5,514 nt of DNA from Gemmatimonadota bacterium (GCA_003222065.1 QHUV01000195.1:1-5514); one strand, 5' to 3'. Shown: positions 1 through 5,514, numbered from the stretch's first letter. The notes: generated by a model not told the origin, from the sequence alone. Translations and numbers: made by a program.

Positions 1-673
1 AGTAGATGGCGCCATACAGCACACCGCGCACGTTCTCCTCGAGCGATGTCATCAACTCCTGATAGCGCGGCGCAATCTTGCTTCTTAAGTACGCGCCAAT
101 GCGCTCGGCGTCGATCATGAAGTAGAACGCCGTGAAAATGAAGATCGTCGCGGCAATTGCGAAACTGCCTAACGCGGCGCGGATCGTGTTCGGTATGCTC
201 GTTCCATAGTTCGACGCGATGACCACCCAGCGCTCCACCGACTCTCCCGTGTTCGCCTTCTGCATGAACGGTATGCGGTGGAGCGCGGCGTCGATCTTCG
301 CCGCGATTCCCTGTCGATGGGCATCGACGTAAGTCGCGACATCGGCGATCTCCAGGTAGCTGTAGATCAGGAGCGCGATCACGGGGACGATGACGATCAG
401 CAGCGTGATCGTCGCTGAGGTCGTGCGATTCGGAATCGCTTTCAGAAAGCGCAGATAGACGGGACGCAAGTAGACGGCAACGACAACGCCAAGGATGGTG
501 GCGATGATCACCGTGCGCACCATCCAGAGAAACAACAACAGCACGATGACGAACAGCGTCGTCGTCAGGAGCATCCGCCGGAATTCCGGCAGCGTCAGTT
601 CGGCGAGGTTCTGATTCGTCCGGCGCTCGGTCCGTCGACGGTCACCGAGAGTGGGTCGTGCAGTCTCCGTCAT
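1..673 (-). CDS. AI-2E/PerM-family membrane transporter, N-terminal part (cut by left edge)
   Basis: This is a polytopic inner-membrane protein of the AI-2E family transporter group (PerM/TqsA/YdiK type). Family members have been linked to export of autoinducer-2 or to ion transport, and the substrate here is unknown. I translated 224 residues with no stop before the window edge; full-length relatives are usually about 340-400 residues. An Arg-rich, probably cytoplasmic N terminus (about residues 6-19) is followed by hydrophobic segments at about 34-51, 54-68, 86-106 and 165-186. The long, more polar stretch at 107-164 is the typical loop of this family. The sequence FYFMIDAERI (about 183-192) matches the FYFxxDxERI-like motif after that loop, and the last residues (ENVRGVLYGAIY) fit the start of the conserved second half. 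The ATG start lies 7 nt after the stop of the PLP enzyme gene and has no clear Shine-Dalgarno sequence, so translation may be coupled. Family assignment is fairly secure; function is not. Confidence 0.85.
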   Translation of the reverse strand, partial: MTETARPTLGDRRRTERRTNQNLAELTLPEFRRMLLTTTLFVIVLLLFLWMVRTVIIATILGVVVAVYLRPVYLRFLKAIPNRTTSATITLLIVIVPVIALLIYSYLEIADVATYVDAHRQGIAAKIDAALHRIPFMQKANTGESVERWVVIASNYGTSIPNTIRAALGSFAIAATIFIFTAFYFMIDAERIGAYLRSKIAPRYQELMTSLEENVRGVLYGAIY

Positions 674-680
674 GAAATAC

Positions 681-1841
681 TCAACGCAGCGCCTGCTCGA
701 TGTCGGCGATGAGATCCCCGGCCGACTCGATGCCGACGCTGAGGCGGAGAAATCCGTCGGGCACGCCGGCGCGCGCGCGTTGTTCCGCGTCCACGTGGTG
801 ATGCGACGTGAAACGCGGTTCGGATACGAGCGACTCCACGCTGCCGAGACTCGGGGCGTGCCGGAACAACTTGAGCTTCCGCACGAATCGCTCGGCGGCG
901 CGCGCTCCGCCGGAGAGTTCGAGCGCCATCATGCCACCGAACCCATCAAGAAGCGTGCGCGCGATGTCGTGGTCCGGGTGCGAGGCGAGACCGGGATAGT
1001 GGGTCCGCTTCACTTCCTTCCGCTCCGTGCACCATTCCGCGATCCGCAGCGCATTCTCGTTCTGCCGCCGGACGCGAAGGTCCAGCGTTTTGAGACCACG
1101 CTCGAGCAGCCAGCAGGCGAACGGGTCGGGAGCCTGACCCCACACCATCATCTTCTGGCGCACCTCCTCGATATACGCCTCCGTGCCACACACGACGCCG
1201 CCTAACACATCCGAATGGCCATTGAGGAATTTCGTCGCCGAGTGAATGACGACGTCCGCGCCGTGCTCGATGGGGCGGAGATTCACCGGGCTCGCGAACG
1301 TCGAGTCGACGACGAGCGCGATGCCCGCTTCCTTCGTGAACTGGCTCACCGGCCGCAGATCGAGGACGCGACACGTCGGATTCACTGGCGTCTCGAGGAA
1401 GATCGCGCGCGTCTCCTTGCGCATCTTCCGCCGCCACACGCGCGTCTCGGTCGGATCCAGCATCGTGACGTCGATGCCGAACGTCGCGAACTCCTGCACA
1501 AAGAGACGCTGCGTGCCACCGTAGATCCACGCGCTGGCGAGGAGGTGATCGCCAGGTCGTAAAAGGGCAAGGAGCGCGCACGCCGTTGCCCCCTGTCCGC
1601 TCGCCAGCACCACCGCTGCTTCCGCGCCCTCGAGCGCCGCGACGCGTCGTTGTACCAGCTCTGCGTTCGGTGCATTGCCATATCGCGGGTAACGCAGCCC
1701 CTCGGCGGTGCCGACTTCCTGGATGAAGTTTACTGATTGATAAAGTGGGGACACGACGGGAGTGTCCACGTCGTGCTCTTCGTCGCCCGCGTGCAGCGCG
1801 AGCGTCGCGAGGTCGTGCGTGCGAGATTTGCGGCTTGCCAT
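681..1841 (-). CDS. PLP-dependent trans-sulfuration enzyme (cystathionine gamma-synthase/lyase family)
   Basis: This 386-residue cytosolic enzyme belongs to the Cys/Met-metabolism PLP family (cystathionine gamma-synthase, gamma- and beta-lyases, methionine gamma-lyase), and its length is normal for the family. Visible landmarks are YPRYGN at 51-56, whose Tyr51 and Arg53 should bind the cofactor phosphate of the neighbouring subunit; Tyr107 in IYGGT, which stacks on the PLP ring; Asp179 in VVDSTF, which contacts the pyridine nitrogen; and the Schiff-base Lys204 in SATKFLNGHSD. Arg366 in LRLSVG should bind the substrate carboxylate. The Cys of classical methionine gamma-lyases (YGC) is Gly here, which argues against that activity. 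The residue before SLGSVES is Pro330, not the Glu of E. coli-type MetB or the Tyr of MetC, so substrate choice cannot be fixed. It starts 11 nt after the small upstream gene and ends 7 nt before the transporter gene. The start has no good Shine-Dalgarno and lies behind a possible hairpin switch. Confidence 0.93.
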   Translation of the reverse strand: MASRKSRTHDLATLALHAGDEEHDVDTPVVSPLYQSVNFIQEVGTAEGLRYPRYGNAPNAELVQRRVAALEGAEAAVVLASGQGATACALLALLRPGDHLLASAWIYGGTQRLFVQEFATFGIDVTMLDPTETRVWRRKMRKETRAIFLETPVNPTCRVLDLRPVSQFTKEAGIALVVDSTFASPVNLRPIEHGADVVIHSATKFLNGHSDVLGGVVCGTEAYIEEVRQKMMVWGQAPDPFACWLLERGLKTLDLRVRRQNENALRIAEWCTERKEVKRTHYPGLASHPDHDIARTLLDGFGGMMALELSGGARAAERFVRKLKLFRHAPSLGSVESLVSEPRFTSHHHVDAEQRARAGVPDGFLRLSVGIESAGDLIADIEQALR

Positions 1842-1842
1842 G

Positions 1843-1879
1843 GGGCGTCGGGCTAGGCGAGGGCGCCGCGACGCCCTCG
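1843..1879 (-). promoter_or_regulatory. Possible alternating hairpins before the PLP enzyme start
   Basis: On the mRNA strand, CGAGGGCG (1879-1872) can pair perfectly with CGCCCTCG (1865-1858) across a 6-nt loop. The overlapping segment GGGCGTCG (1876-1869) can instead pair perfectly with CGACGCCC (1850-1843), which ends one base before the ATG at 1841. The two 8-bp stems share bases and cannot coexist. The second would place the start codon against a stem. The first stem lies in the last codons of the small-protein gene, so ribosomes finishing that gene would melt it. No U-run follows, so this is not an intrinsic terminator. A regulatory role is inferred; GC-rich sequence makes chance pairing fairly easy. 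Confidence 0.3.
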
Positions 1880-2161
1880 GCTGTCGAGATCCGGCTTGAT
1901 GACGCGGACGATCTCCGAGGCCGAAGCACCGACGACGTCGCGGAGGACGACGTCGCCGAATGGTATATCGTCATCGACGCGCACGGTGGCTAATTCGTGC
2001 CGCCGCGGTCCGTACACCCAGGCGAGCTCGCCGTCCATGAGCAAACGCTCACGCGCATTGTCGGGATGCATGAAGACCATGGGGCCCCGGTCTTCGTCTC
2101 GCAGACTGGTCGCGACCAGTCGCGCCACGCGGAGCGGTCGATTGATGGTATCATCCGCCAC
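1853..2161 (-). CDS. Small protein, possible double-psi beta-barrel domain, function unknown
   Basis: I do not recognise this gene as a named family. From the GTG at 2161 it codes for about 102 residues. I prefer that start because a GGAG sequence sits 6 nt upstream; an ATG at 2197 would add 12 residues but has no ribosome-binding site and a larger overlap with the upstream gene. Residues 30-90 run MHPDNARERLLMDGELAWVY, then GPRRHELATV, then DDDIPFGDVVLRD, ending near IVRVIKP. This order (His-Pro-Asp turn, 'DGE' turn, charged hairpin, 'PxGDV' strand) resembles double-psi beta-barrel domains such as the C-terminal domain of molybdopterin oxidoreductases or the Cdc48/VAT N domain. The resemblance is by eye only. 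No catalytic residues, signal peptide or membrane segment are seen. The start overlaps the end of the STAS/winged-helix gene by 11 nt, so its translation is probably coupled to that regulator. Its last codons form part of a hairpin. Confidence 0.75.
   Translation of the reverse strand: MADDTINRPLRVARLVATSLRDEDRGPMVFMHPDNARERLLMDGELAWVYGPRRHELATVRVDDDIPFGDVVLRDVVGASASEIVRVIKPDLDSRGRRGALA
2104..2121. repeat. 18-bp perfect palindrome centred on CGCG
   Basis: The sequence GACTGGTCGCGACCAGTC reads identically on both strands over all 18 bases; the next flanking pair does not match. It lies inside the small-protein gene, about 40 nt after the preferred GTG start, where it encodes part of ARLVATSL. 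I estimate a few percent chance of one such perfect palindrome in a window this size. It could be a DNA-binding site for a dimeric regulator, for example the winged-helix protein encoded just upstream, or a coincidence of coding sequence. Confidence 0.6.
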
Positions 2162-2711
2162 GGTGCGCTCCCACGACGACGTAATCGTCGCCGACATGCA
2201 TAACGAGTCGACGCCGGAGGAGCGTGTCGAGCGCCGCCTCGATCGCCCGTGGATCGAGCCCGAGCTGCTTCGCGAGCTCCGCCGGCGCCGCGGCGCCGAG
2301 CTGCTGGACGGCCTCCCACACGCGCCGTTCCTCCGCCGTTAGGGTGCCGACGACGTGAATGCCATCCGCTTGCTCGAGCACCAGCGCCAGCCCGCGGCGC
2401 TCCAACACCGCTTCGATCGCCTCCCAATGCTCGTCCGTCACGCCGCGGAAGAGAAAATAGGCTTCCCGGGGCGGGTTGGCCGCCTCATACCGCAGGAGCA
2501 GCTTGGCGATGACCTCGTCCGCGCACGAGAAATCGATCATCGAGACCTGCGAGAAGTCGATCACCGTCAACGTTCGGTCGTGCGCCTCGTCAAGCAATCG
2601 CTCGATCTGGTCGCGCACCGCCGCGCCGGTCGGACGCGTGACGAGGTTGGAATACAGGTCGCACGCGACGGTCTGGCGAAGCACCGAGCTGAGGTCGATG
2701 TGATGCATCAC
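2151..2711 (-). CDS. STAS-like domain protein with C-terminal winged helix
   Basis: This is a probable cytosolic regulator of about 186 residues. Residues 15-115 look like a STAS-like domain of the DUF4325 kind: the central strand and turn LTVIDFSQVSMIDFSCADEV (about 48-67) match the 'DFSxVxxxxSSxADE' pattern, followed by an amphipathic helix and a strand YFLFRG. Residues 124-180 look like a winged helix: LTAEERRVWEAVQ, then APAELAKQLGLDPRAIEAALDTLLRRRLV as helix-turn-helix and recognition helix, then a wing ending in DDYVVV. The usual anti-anti-sigma phosphorylation motif D-S-S/T-G is replaced by D60-F-S62-C, so if phosphorylation occurs Ser62 is the nearest candidate. The start is GTG at 2711 or the ATG that directly follows at 2708. 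Either overlaps the stop of the GHKL gene (GTGATG), which points to coupled translation and a partnership with that gene. The DNA target is unknown. Confidence 0.82.
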   Translation of the reverse strand: MMHHIDLSSVLRQTVACDLYSNLVTRPTGAAVRDQIERLLDEAHDRTLTVIDFSQVSMIDFSCADEVIAKLLLRYEAANPPREAYFLFRGVTDEHWEAIEAVLERRGLALVLEQADGIHVVGTLTAEERRVWEAVQQLGAAAPAELAKQLGLDPRAIEAALDTLLRRRLVMHVGDDYVVVGAHRGG

Positions 2712-3625
2712 CGTTGCGTTCGAGAGGACGTCCGTTGCGGAGCTTGCGGCGTTCCACGCTCTGGAATCGTGACCTGAACCTGCGCGCCAGGGAAGGGAGG
2801 CAAGTGCTCGGCCAATGGTACGTCGTCGTCCCAGTTTGGCACGATTGCGATTCGTGCCGTGCCGCTCCGAACCCCGAGCTTACCATCCCAGCGGCCGAGA
2901 TAGCGTCGCACGCCGGCGAGCCCTTGTCCGCGACCGGGATCACGAAAGCGACTCACGCCGCGAATCACCGCATCCTCGAGTGCCGCGGCGTCGTCCCATC
3001 GGTCACTGCGCTCCTTGCCTGGCGCGCTCTCGAGCGACTGGCGAAATCCGACGCCGGCGTCAGCGACGGCAATAACGACGACGCGCCGACCGAGCCGCTT
3101 CGTCCAGCGATACGTCTGCACCATCACCCAGCCGCCACGCCCTGCATGCTCGACGATGTTTTGGCAGATCTCGGAGAGGGTCATCGCGAAGCCCACCGTC
3201 GCCTTCGCATCGAGGTTGAGCTCGCGCAGCATCAGCTGCGCCTTTTGCTGAATGCGCCCGACGACGTCGTGCACGTCCTCGCTCTTCGCGACGCTCGTGA
3301 TCTCGAGGAGCACATTCGAATCGGCGCTGCCGGCACGCTTCGGATAGTTGCCGCGAAGCTCATACAACTCCTCGGCATATCGAAAAAATCCCGCGCGCGC
3401 CCAGTAGGACGCCGTTTCGTCCAGCTCGGGCACGGCGAGCGTCGGCCTCTCCGAGCGGGTCTGCGCGAGCGTGAGTAGTGCCGTCAGCCCAAACGGCGAC
3501 GCCCACCGCACGTGACGCGCATCGAGGAGGACTTTTTCGTCCGCCGAGACCGTCGCTAGTTGACGCAGGACGTCGTCGAACGAGTGATCGTCCAAGGATG
3601 GTGGAACGTTGACGACGGTCGTCAC
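2708..3625 (-). CDS. STAS-like domain fused to GHKL ATPase (switch kinase/anti-sigma type)
   Basis: This 305-residue cytosolic protein carries a GHKL ATP-binding domain of the type found in anti-sigma and switch kinases such as RsbW and SpoIIAB. Residues 1-90 look STAS-like: KVLLDARHVRWASPFGLTALLTLAQ (31-55) has the strand-turn-helix shape of STAS domains. The ATPase spans about 115-290. Its N box is EICQNIVEH (Glu152, Asn156, His160), the G1 box is DAGVGF (189-194) and the G2 box is GRGQGLAGVRRYL (231-243), ending in the strand PGAQVQVTIPER. No histidine-kinase dimerisation box or membrane segment is present, so it is not an ordinary two-component sensor. A Ser/Thr/Arg-rich tail of about 14 residues follows. 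I chose GTG at 3625 because it gives a GTGA 4-nt overlap with the PfkB stop. A reading frame open to 3772 adds only low-complexity Arg-rich sequence shadowing the PfkB gene. Likely partner: the next gene's STAS protein. Confidence 0.87.
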   Translation of the reverse strand: MTTVVNVPPSLDDHSFDDVLRQLATVSADEKVLLDARHVRWASPFGLTALLTLAQTRSERPTLAVPELDETASYWARAGFFRYAEELYELRGNYPKRAGSADSNVLLEITSVAKSEDVHDVVGRIQQKAQLMLRELNLDAKATVGFAMTLSEICQNIVEHAGRGGWVMVQTYRWTKRLGRRVVVIAVADAGVGFRQSLESAPGKERSDRWDDAAALEDAVIRGVSRFRDPGRGQGLAGVRRYLGRWDGKLGVRSGTARIAIVPNWDDDVPLAEHLPPFPGAQVQVTIPERGTPQAPQRTSSRTQR

Positions 3626-4644
3626 CTGAGGCTCAGCTCTCCGCGCAGGAAGTTGGCGAGCCCGGTGGCGCCTCGGTGCTCGAGGTTGCGCGCCGCCGCG
3701 CGATGCGCGGCACCCAGTGCTTCGCCTAATCTGTCGCCTACGATCAGCCGGGAAAAATACGTCGCCCCCCAAACGTCGCCACAGCCTGTCGGATCGCCGC
3801 CGCCCGGCGCGACGCGCGCGACCTCCGCTGGCACGAGCGCCGTGCGCACGGCGCCCAGTGCGCCGGTGCCGCCGCGCGGCGCCGTCGACAATCCCGATCT
3901 CGGTGGCAGATCGGCAATCGAATCGAATCCTGGTGCGGCGAAGTACACCGCTCCGCGCTTCGCCAACGTCACCGCCAGGCAGGAGACGCCCGCCGCCAGC
4001 GCCGTCGCCGAGAGCGCCATCGGATCCGGAGCCATCATCGCCATCTCATCCTCATTCACTTGCAGGAGATCGAAACACCCGCACCACTCGGCGACGTTAG
4101 GCAATGGCTCCGGTGTCCGCAGTCCGTTTGCCTGCACCGCCATGACCTTCATGTGCAGGTCGCAGTAAATCGGGCCGCGGAAATACTGCCGCAGCAGCTG
4201 AGTGGTCTGGAGATCGAGCTCCCAGCCGCTGAGGAAATTGATGTACAAGGCGTCGACGCGCGCGAGGTCGAGGAGCGGCTTGAGGCCGGTCCAGGACCAT
4301 CCGGGCACACCGCCGCTGAGGAACTCGCTCCGCCGATCATCGCTGTGGTAGCGCAGTTCGACGCGTTGATTCGGTGCCTCGACCTCGACGAGGGCGGCAT
4401 CTGGTGCCATGCGACGCAGCGATCGAAGAAATGCCTGCGCGCGCGGGGCGAGATCCCGCCCGACCTTGATGAGGGGCACGATCTCCCAATCGCCCGGCAG
4501 CGCGGCGTCCAGTCCCGCGAGCGCGTACGAGATGCCGCCCCATTCTTCGACGGCAACACCGCGAGCGTCTCGGCCGTAGATCACATCCCACACCATCGTG
4601 CCGATGACGCCGATTCGGCGCTTAGATGACTGCTTGATTGCCAT
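3622..4644 (-). CDS. PfkB/ribokinase-family carbohydrate kinase
   Basis: This 340-residue cytosolic kinase should transfer phosphate from ATP to a sugar or sugar-like alcohol; the substrate cannot be told from sequence. The N terminus IGVIGTMVWDVIYGRD (11-26) gives the first strand and substrate Asp of the ribokinase fold. WGGISYALAGLDAAL (35-49) matches the conserved Gly-Gly substrate-binding motif. LLQVNEDEMAMM (193-204) carries the usual Asn-x-x-Glu, and CLAVTLAKRGAVYF (222-235) matches the 'vT.G..G' strand. The PfkB signature 2 appears as GGGDPTGCGDVWGATYF (281-297), giving the anion hole and the catalytic base Asp290. The form D-P-T-G-C-G-D differs slightly from the common D-T-x-G-A-G-D but keeps the key residues. 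Length is close to the family norm (300-340). It begins 10 nt after the ROK kinase stop and overlaps the next gene by 4 nt. No strong ribosome-binding site is visible. Confidence 0.9.
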   Translation of the reverse strand: MAIKQSSKRRIGVIGTMVWDVIYGRDARGVAVEEWGGISYALAGLDAALPGDWEIVPLIKVGRDLAPRAQAFLRSLRRMAPDAALVEVEAPNQRVELRYHSDDRRSEFLSGGVPGWSWTGLKPLLDLARVDALYINFLSGWELDLQTTQLLRQYFRGPIYCDLHMKVMAVQANGLRTPEPLPNVAEWCGCFDLLQVNEDEMAMMAPDPMALSATALAAGVSCLAVTLAKRGAVYFAAPGFDSIADLPPRSGLSTAPRGGTGALGAVRTALVPAEVARVAPGGGDPTGCGDVWGATYFSRLIVGDRLGEALGAAHRAAARNLEHRGATGLANFLRGELSLR

Positions 4645-4654
4645 CGGCGGCGAG

Positions 4655-5514
4655 CTAGTTCAGCCCCATGCCCGTGCCGAGGCGAAACGTCGCGACCGCG
4701 CCGACGACGCCGGCGGTGCCCGGCAGCGCGCCAGGAACGATGCGCGCCGCGTCGACGGCCGGACGAAACGCGCGGCGCCGCACCTCCGCGCGCAGCGGCA
4801 CGAACAGCGTGTCACCCGCTTGCGTCACGCCGCCCGCGATCACCACGACGTCGGCGTTGAAAGTGTTTAGCAAATTCGCAACGCCGGCGCCGAGGTAGCG
4901 CGCCGTGTCGCGCACGATCTCGCTCGCGACCGCGTCGCCCTGATGCGCGGCGCGGTACACCGTTTCCGCCGTGATCGACTCGAGTCGCCCGTCGACCATC
5001 GACGGGAGTAACGAAGCGGTTTCCTCGCGCACCAGCACTTCGCGCGCGCGCGTCGCGATCGCCGGCCCCGACGCGTACGCCTCGAGACAGCCATAGTTGC
5101 CACACTTGCAGTGGCGTCCGTTGAGATCGATGGTCGTGTGGCCGATCTCGCCCGCGACGTCCGACGCGCCATGAAACAACTTTCCACCGATGATCAATCC
5201 ACCGCCGATGCCGGTGCCGATCGTCATCCCGATCACGTCGGTGCCGCCTTGCGCCGCGCCCTGCCACCATTCGCCCACCGTCGCGCAGTTCGCATCGTTG
5301 TCCAACGTCGCTGGCAGATTGAGTCGCTCGGCGATGCGATCGCGGAGCGGAAAGTTGCGCCACCCCAAATTCGGCGCGACGATCACGAGACCTTTGTCGC
5401 GATCGAGTGGCCCTGGCGCGCCAATGCCCACGCCGATGACATCGCTCCGATGCGCGTTCGTCTGTGCGATCGTGTCGAGTATGACGCCCTCGATCAAGCC
5501 AACGATGCGATCAG
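4655..5514 (-). CDS. ROK-family sugar kinase (glucokinase type), N terminus cut by right edge
   Basis: This is a cytosolic ATP-dependent hexokinase-fold enzyme of the ROK family, most likely a glucokinase or a close hexose/N-acetylhexosamine kinase. About 286 residues are visible. The frame stays open to the window edge, and the N-terminal phosphate-binding motif (DLGGT type) is missing, so roughly 30-40 residues lie outside; the TTG at 5497 is not the true start. Counting from that TTG, VGIGAPGPLD is at 23-32, the catalytic Asp68 is in LDNDANCA, the phosphate loop TIGTGIGGG is at 92-100 and the sugar-binding Glu117/His120 are in GEIGH. The ROK zinc motif CKCGNYGCLEAY (130-141) supplies three Cys ligands with the His. 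The adenosine motif VVVIAGGV is at 217-224. These residues are all intact. It is the first gene visible in the run and ends 10 nt before the PfkB gene, so the two kinases are probably co-expressed. Confidence 0.93.
   Translation of the reverse strand, partial: DRIVGLIEGVILDTIAQTNAHRSDVIGVGIGAPGPLDRDKGLVIVAPNLGWRNFPLRDRIAERLNLPATLDNDANCATVGEWWQGAAQGGTDVIGMTIGTGIGGGLIIGGKLFHGASDVAGEIGHTTIDLNGRHCKCGNYGCLEAYASGPAIATRAREVLVREETASLLPSMVDGRLESITAETVYRAAHQGDAVASEIVRDTARYLGAGVANLLNTFNADVVVIAGGVTQAGDTLFVPLRAEVRRRAFRPAVDAARIVPGALPGTAGVVGAVATFRLGTGMGLN

Noticed and set aside
651..1205. Open frame of 184 codons on the plus strand
   Set aside because: It is antisense to the PLP enzyme and the start of the transporter, with no motif or ribosome-binding site.
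946..1974. Open frame of 342 codons on the minus strand
   Set aside because: It overlaps the well-supported PLP enzyme in another frame, and its product is Arg/Ala/Pro-rich with no recognisable motif. This is a GC-rich shadow.
2195..2197. ATG at 2197 as start of the small protein
   Set aside because: It has no ribosome-binding site, overlaps the upstream gene by 47 nt and adds residues without structure. The GTG at 2161 has a GGAG at good spacing. Still possible, but less likely.
2283..2298. 16-bp palindrome CGGCGCCGCGGCGCCG
   Set aside because: It is pure GC and lies in Ala-rich codons (LGAAAPAE) of the winged-helix region. Repeated GCC/GCG codons make this kind of symmetry easily by chance.
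2714..3478. Open frame of 254 codons on the plus strand
   Set aside because: It is antisense to the STAS-GHKL gene. The composition is shadow-like, and there are no family motifs and no credible start context.
3626..3636. Short inverted repeat CTGAG-G-CTCAG before the STAS-GHKL start
   Set aside because: The arms are 5 bp with a 1-base centre, too short to fold as an RNA hairpin or to stand out from chance.
3626..3772. N-terminal extension of the STAS-GHKL gene up to 3772
   Set aside because: The extra 49 residues are Arg/Pro-rich low-complexity sequence in a shifted frame of the PfkB gene. The GTG at 3625 gives a clean 4-nt overlap and a sensible domain start.
4060..4629. Open frame of 189 codons on the plus strand
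   Set aside because: It is antisense to the PfkB gene, whose motifs are clear. The translated protein shows no domain.

Overview
The window is 5514 bases of GC-rich bacterial DNA (roughly 60-65% GC by eye). It is filled by one unbroken run of seven genes, all on the minus strand and read from right to left. No gap between genes exceeds 11 nt, and several neighbours overlap, so the genes look like part of one operon whose two ends lie outside the window. I see no promoter, terminator, RNA gene, mobile element or CRISPR array. The phylum cannot be fixed from this sequence. The GC content, codon use and gene types would fit a soil or sediment bacterium such as a member of Gemmatimonadota, but that is a weak guess.

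In transcription order the layout is as follows. (1) 5514-4655: a ROK-family sugar kinase of glucokinase type, cut at its N terminus by the window edge. (2) 4644-3622: a PfkB/ribokinase-fold carbohydrate kinase. (3) 3625-2708: a protein with a STAS-like N-terminal domain and a GHKL (HATPase) C-terminal domain, related in design to RsbW/SpoIIAB-type switch kinases. (4) 2711-2151: a STAS-like domain fused to a C-terminal winged helix. (5) 2161-1853: a small protein of about 102 residues that resembles a double-psi beta-barrel. (6) 1841-681: a PLP-dependent trans-sulfuration enzyme of the cystathionine gamma-synthase/lyase family. (7) 673-1: the N-terminal 60% or so of an AI-2E/PerM-family membrane protein, cut by the left edge.

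Genes 1 and 2 suggest sugar phosphorylation, gene 6 methionine/cysteine metabolism and gene 7 a membrane transporter. The most interesting part is the centre. Genes 3 and 4 are joined to each other, and to the PfkB gene, by 4-nt GTGA overlaps. They look like a partner-switching pair in which the STAS partner carries its own DNA-binding domain, which would let a kinase act directly on a transcription factor without a sigma factor. An 18-bp perfect palindrome lies just downstream, inside the start of gene 5, and two mutually exclusive hairpins can form directly before the start of gene 6. These regulatory readings are inferences from sequence shape.
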